A DNA stretch of 64,000 nt from Anaerobutyricum faecale (GTDB lineage: Bacteria > Bacillota > Clostridia > Lachnospirales > Lachnospiraceae), in the NCBI GenBank assembly GCA_019119645.1, contig DWWR01000065.1:1-64000 (forward strand), in the 5' to 3' direction. Positions within the stretch are counted from its first letter, which is position 1, and the number at the start of each line of letters is the position of its first letter. Both the position numbers and the translations under genes were made by a program. Of the stretch, positions 61,619 through 64,000 are shown one piece after another. The notes under the pieces are model-generated. The model saw only the letters and a program-made list of their open reading frames with translations, was not told where the DNA came from and ran no database searches.

Positions 61619-62968
61619 TTATCCGTCATTTTGCTCTTCCAGAAAGCGGTTGATCTCTCTGTTCCAGATAATCAGCTCCATATTGATGTTGCCATCTCCC
61701 TCTATGATAGCATTGACAGCCTGGCTGACCCGTTCTTCCGCTTCCTGATACCCCGGAAAGCGGATGGAGACCAGAGATTTCTCCACCACCTTGCTCAAAA
61801 TGGAGAGATTCAGACTTTCCTCACTGCCGGAATCCTCAATGAGACTCTGGAGGGTCTGTTCCGATTCCGTCACGGAACGGAGCACCGATACCCCTTCCGA
61901 ATAATCAAAGATCTCCGCCTGTATCTCCGGCTCACTGGTGAGGATCTTCATGAAATCCCAGGCCCACGCCTCATGAGTGGTCTTCTTGTTCATACCGATG
62001 AGCAGCGTATCCAGGGTGGAAATATTGTCCCCCTGGCTGCCCGATGGCATAGGGATACAGCCCCACTGAAAACCAGAATATTTCTTCACGCTCAGCGGAT
62101 ACGGCTGATAGGCGCGGAATTCCGAAAAAGACATGGGCTGAAACGCCACATTTCCCAGATCAAAATCTCTCTCTGAGACATCATATCCGTCAGACAGCCC
62201 GCCCAGCTTTTCTATGAAATCAATCGCGGCCTCCACGCCCGGTTCCGTCAGATGACATTCGGTCCCTTTCTGATCAAACAACCGGATGCCGTTGGATTCC
62301 AGCGCCTCTGCCCAGGTATATCCGATTTCTCCAAACTGGTCTGTCAGCCCGTCTCCGTCTGTATCTTTGGTGACCGCCCGACAGATGTCATAGAACTCTT
62401 CCCATGTCCAGTCGTTGTCCGGCATGGGGATCCCCTCATTATCCAGTATCGTCTTGTTGACAAACATCAGCTTCGGCGCACATTCAAAAGGAAGGGCGTA
62501 CTGTTTTCCACTGTAGGAACCACAGGCCAGAGCGGAAGAATAAAAGGCATCCCGGTCAAAATCCTCGTCTCCGTCCATCAGCGACGTCAGATCCCTAAGT
62601 GCCCCGGCATCCACAAAACTGCTGAAATCATCTCCCAGAACAAAGAATACATCCGGCGCATTTTCTGACATCAGTTCTTCTGCCAGCCACTCAGAATAGT
62701 CCTCCTTCAGAATGCCGCTGGTATAATCCACTGTCACGCCAGGATGCTCTTTCTCAAAGACATCAATGGCGTCATCCACGATCCGGTAAGAATATCCGTT
62801 CTGCACGTTCCAGTAGCTGTCCGAAAACACACCGATGGTCAGAGTATTCCGGTCCGCCGCATCCATTGAGCGGTCGATCCCGTTCCACAGGATCCACACT
62901 CCCAGACAGATCAGACCACAGAGAACACCCAGAATCAGATTCTTCCTGCGTTTTATTTTCTCTTTCAC
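61619..62968 (-). CDS. Membrane-anchored sugar-binding protein of a three-component sensor
   Basis: A 449-residue family 1 extracellular solute-binding protein. Residues 10-30 are a membrane anchor (NLILGVLCGLICLGVWILW) without a lipobox Cys. The two-lobe binding fold follows (NTLTIGVFSDSYWNVQNGYS, DVFEKEHPGVTVDYTSG, APDVFFVLGDDFSSFVDAGA). A calcium-type loop DTDGDGLTDQFGE lies at about residue 205. There are no ABC permease genes. It starts with GTG overlapping the regulator stop and is the third gene after a histidine kinase and a NarL-type regulator, so I infer that it presents sugar to the kinase. Confidence 0.9.
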   Translation of the reverse strand: MKEKIKRRKNLILGVLCGLICLGVWILWNGIDRSMDAADRNTLTIGVFSDSYWNVQNGYSYRIVDDAIDVFEKEHPGVTVDYTSGILKEDYSEWLAEELMSENAPDVFFVLGDDFSSFVDAGALRDLTSLMDGDEDFDRDAFYSSALACGSYSGKQYALPFECAPKLMFVNKTILDNEGIPMPDNDWTWEEFYDICRAVTKDTDGDGLTDQFGEIGYTWAEALESNGIRLFDQKGTECHLTEPGVEAAIDFIEKLGGLSDGYDVSERDFDLGNVAFQPMSFSEFRAYQPYPLSVKKYSGFQWGCIPMPSGSQGDNISTLDTLLIGMNKKTTHEAWAWDFMKILTSEPEIQAEIFDYSEGVSVLRSVTESEQTLQSLIEDSGSEESLNLSILSKVVEKSLVSIRFPGYQEAEERVSQAVNAIIEGDGNINMELIIWNREINRFLEEQNDG

Positions 62969-63642
62969 ATTTTATCCTCCATGTCCCGATTGACCGCCCC
63001 TGTCTGCACCGCCCAGATAGCCAGCTGAGTACGGTCCCGCAGATCAAGCTTGCTTAAGATGGCACTCAGACTGTTGCGCACACTGCCGTCAGACAAGCCC
63101 AGTTTCCCGGCGATTTCCTTGTTGGACATCCCACGGCCCACCAGCGCGATGATGTGCCATTCTGTCGGCTTTAAATCCGCCGTCTGTTTTTCATCCACCT
63201 GAATGGCCAGATTGGTCTGAGCCATCCTGGAAAACAGACGCAGCACCTTGGAGGCGATATCTTCGTTGATCATAGCGGTACCATGATACACTTTCCGGAT
63301 GGCTTCCGCCAGCTCCTTGGTGGAGATTCCCTTCAGCAGATAGCCGCTGGCCCCGTATTTGAGGGCATTGAAAACGTACTCATCATCATCGAAGGTAGTC
63401 AGGATGATGATGCGGATATTCGGATAATTTTCCTTGATGATCTGCGTGCAGACAACCCCATCCATCTCCGGCATCCGGATATCCATCAAAATCACATCGG
63501 GTTTCTCTTTCCGCACAGCGCGGATGACTTCGGTTCCATTTTCCACCGCTCCAATCACCTCAAGATCCTGTTCCATTCCCAGAATAATCTGAAGGCTCTG
63601 TCTCATGAGCTCCTGGTCATCGGCAATCAGTACTTTAATCAT
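62965..63642 (-). CDS. NarL/LuxR-type response regulator
   Basis: A 225-residue regulator. The receiver domain has the acidic pair in IADDQ, the phosphorylated Asp in VILMDIRMPEMDG (Asp54), Thr in IILTTFDDDE and Lys in GYLLKGIS. The C-terminal LuxR helix-turn-helix reads VGRGMSNKEIAGKLGLSDGS, then VRNSLSAILSKL. It is paired with the kinase upstream (stop to start 3 bases apart) and overlaps the binding protein. Likely target: the adjacent PTS operon. Confidence 0.95.
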   Translation of the reverse strand: MIKVLIADDQELMRQSLQIILGMEQDLEVIGAVENGTEVIRAVRKEKPDVILMDIRMPEMDGVVCTQIIKENYPNIRIIILTTFDDDEYVFNALKYGASGYLLKGISTKELAEAIRKVYHGTAMINEDIASKVLRLFSRMAQTNLAIQVDEKQTADLKPTEWHIIALVGRGMSNKEIAGKLGLSDGSVRNSLSAILSKLDLRDRTQLAIWAVQTGAVNRDMEDKM

Positions 63643-63645
63643 TTT

Positions 63646-64000
63646 TTATTTTCCTCCTCCTTTGATATCTTCCTCCCCGTTCTCTCCCCAGCGGATCGGA
63701 ATATGCGCTTCCACAGTAAAGCCATTTTCTCCGTTATAGCGCAGTGTGCCCTGCAGTAGCTGCAGGCGTTCTTCCATGTGATGCAGGCCGAACCCTTTTT
63801 TTATGTCCGCACAGCCCTCTCCGTTATCCTGGATCCGGACAATGAGCGTGCCGTATTTCCGGCTGATATCAATCTGAATGGCCGTGGCATGCCCGTGCCG
63901 TATGGCATTGGTAATGCTCTCCTGTACGATCCGGTAGATGATCTCCTCCTCATCGTTGTTAAACCCATTCAGGGAAGTGCTGCAGTGGTAGTCAATGTCA
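63646..64000 (-). CDS. Sensor histidine kinase, C-terminal part (cut by window edge)
   Basis: The last 117 codons of a kinase. The N box is IVQESITNAIRHG, the G1 box is VRIQDNGEG and the G2-like GFGLHHMEERL follows. This is the HisKA_3/NarX-DegS type ATPase domain, as expected next to a NarL regulator. The sensor part is outside the window. It ends with a Gly/Lys tail three bases before the regulator start. Confidence 0.93.
   Translation of the reverse strand, partial: DIDYHCSTSLNGFNNDEEEIIYRIVQESITNAIRHGHATAIQIDISRKYGTLIVRIQDNGEGCADIKKGFGLHHMEERLQLLQGTLRYNGENGFTVEAHIPIRWGENGEEDIKGGGK

Overview
The window looks like the chromosome of a Gram-positive anaerobe of the class Clostridia, most likely a gut Lachnospiraceae. 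This is inferred from gene content, not from a marker gene. The supporting signs are strong AGGAGG ribosome sites, a nine-gene V/A-type ATPase, a class II aldolase, a mannose-family PTS, a DUF3737 protein, a very large BspA-type leucine-rich-repeat surface protein and lipoproteins typed by an L-x-x-C lipobox. Nearly every gene is on the minus strand, as expected for one replichore arm. The exceptions are a phosphoglucomutase (1621-3351) and two small paralogous genes near 44.4 and 47.2 kb. I saw no tRNA, rRNA or CRISPR array.

Layout. 0.0-6.4 kb: aldolase (cut by the edge), a parvulin, phosphoglucomutase, then an operon of a DUF3737 beta-helix protein, a cyclophilin-like lipoprotein and a MATE exporter. 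6.6-7.0 kb: a frameshifted Rpn-type nuclease remnant. 7.2-17.3 kb: a permease followed by a dense redox cluster. It holds an aldo/keto reductase, a DUF362 lipoprotein, flavodoxin-like proteins (one a surface lipoprotein, one a pseudogene), a flavin reductase, an iron alcohol dehydrogenase, a LysR regulator and an MBL-fold hydrolase. 17.4-26.2 kb: V-type ATPase operon in the order F(G/H)-C-I-K-G(F)-E-A-B-D, with repeats and strong hairpins between K and F. 26.5-29.8 kb: proS, an RluA-type pseudouridine synthase and a response regulator with Glu in place of the phosphorylated Asp. 30.1-34.7 kb: a complete pantothenate-to-CoA set (a DUF2520 reductase, panB, panC, panD, coaBC) with a 24-codon mini-gene and a 73-bp tandem repeat. 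35-43 kb: HAD phosphatase, metK, murA, flavin reductase, HIT protein, a GlgB-like protein without catalytic residues, and a tyrosine phosphatase.

43.0-47.7 kb is the most unusual part. It carries a Panacea-domain antitoxin with a PemK/MazF-like toxin whose leader holds degenerate 19-20 bp repeats. Next to it is a two-gene ATPase/TOPRIM-like cassette, a candidate defence module. The cassette sits between duplicated copies of a promoter and gene segment. The sequence can be read as an ancestral pair of small genes that was split when the cassette arrived, leaving a deleted copy of the first gene and a broken 3' end of a bspA-like gene on the right side.

47.7-53.7 kb is one 2008-codon BspA/SLH surface protein with near-identical internal repeats. 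54.2-61.4 kb is a sugar operon: PTS IIA-IIB-IIC-IID, a small membrane protein, a HAD phosphatase and a GH2 beta-galactosidase. Just upstream (61.6-64 kb) lies a three-component sensor: histidine kinase (cut by the edge), NarL-type regulator and a membrane-anchored sugar-binding protein without an ABC permease. This trio probably senses an external sugar and controls the PTS operon.

Gene starts were set from Shine-Dalgarno spacing. All functional calls come from reading motifs and context by eye; no database search was run.
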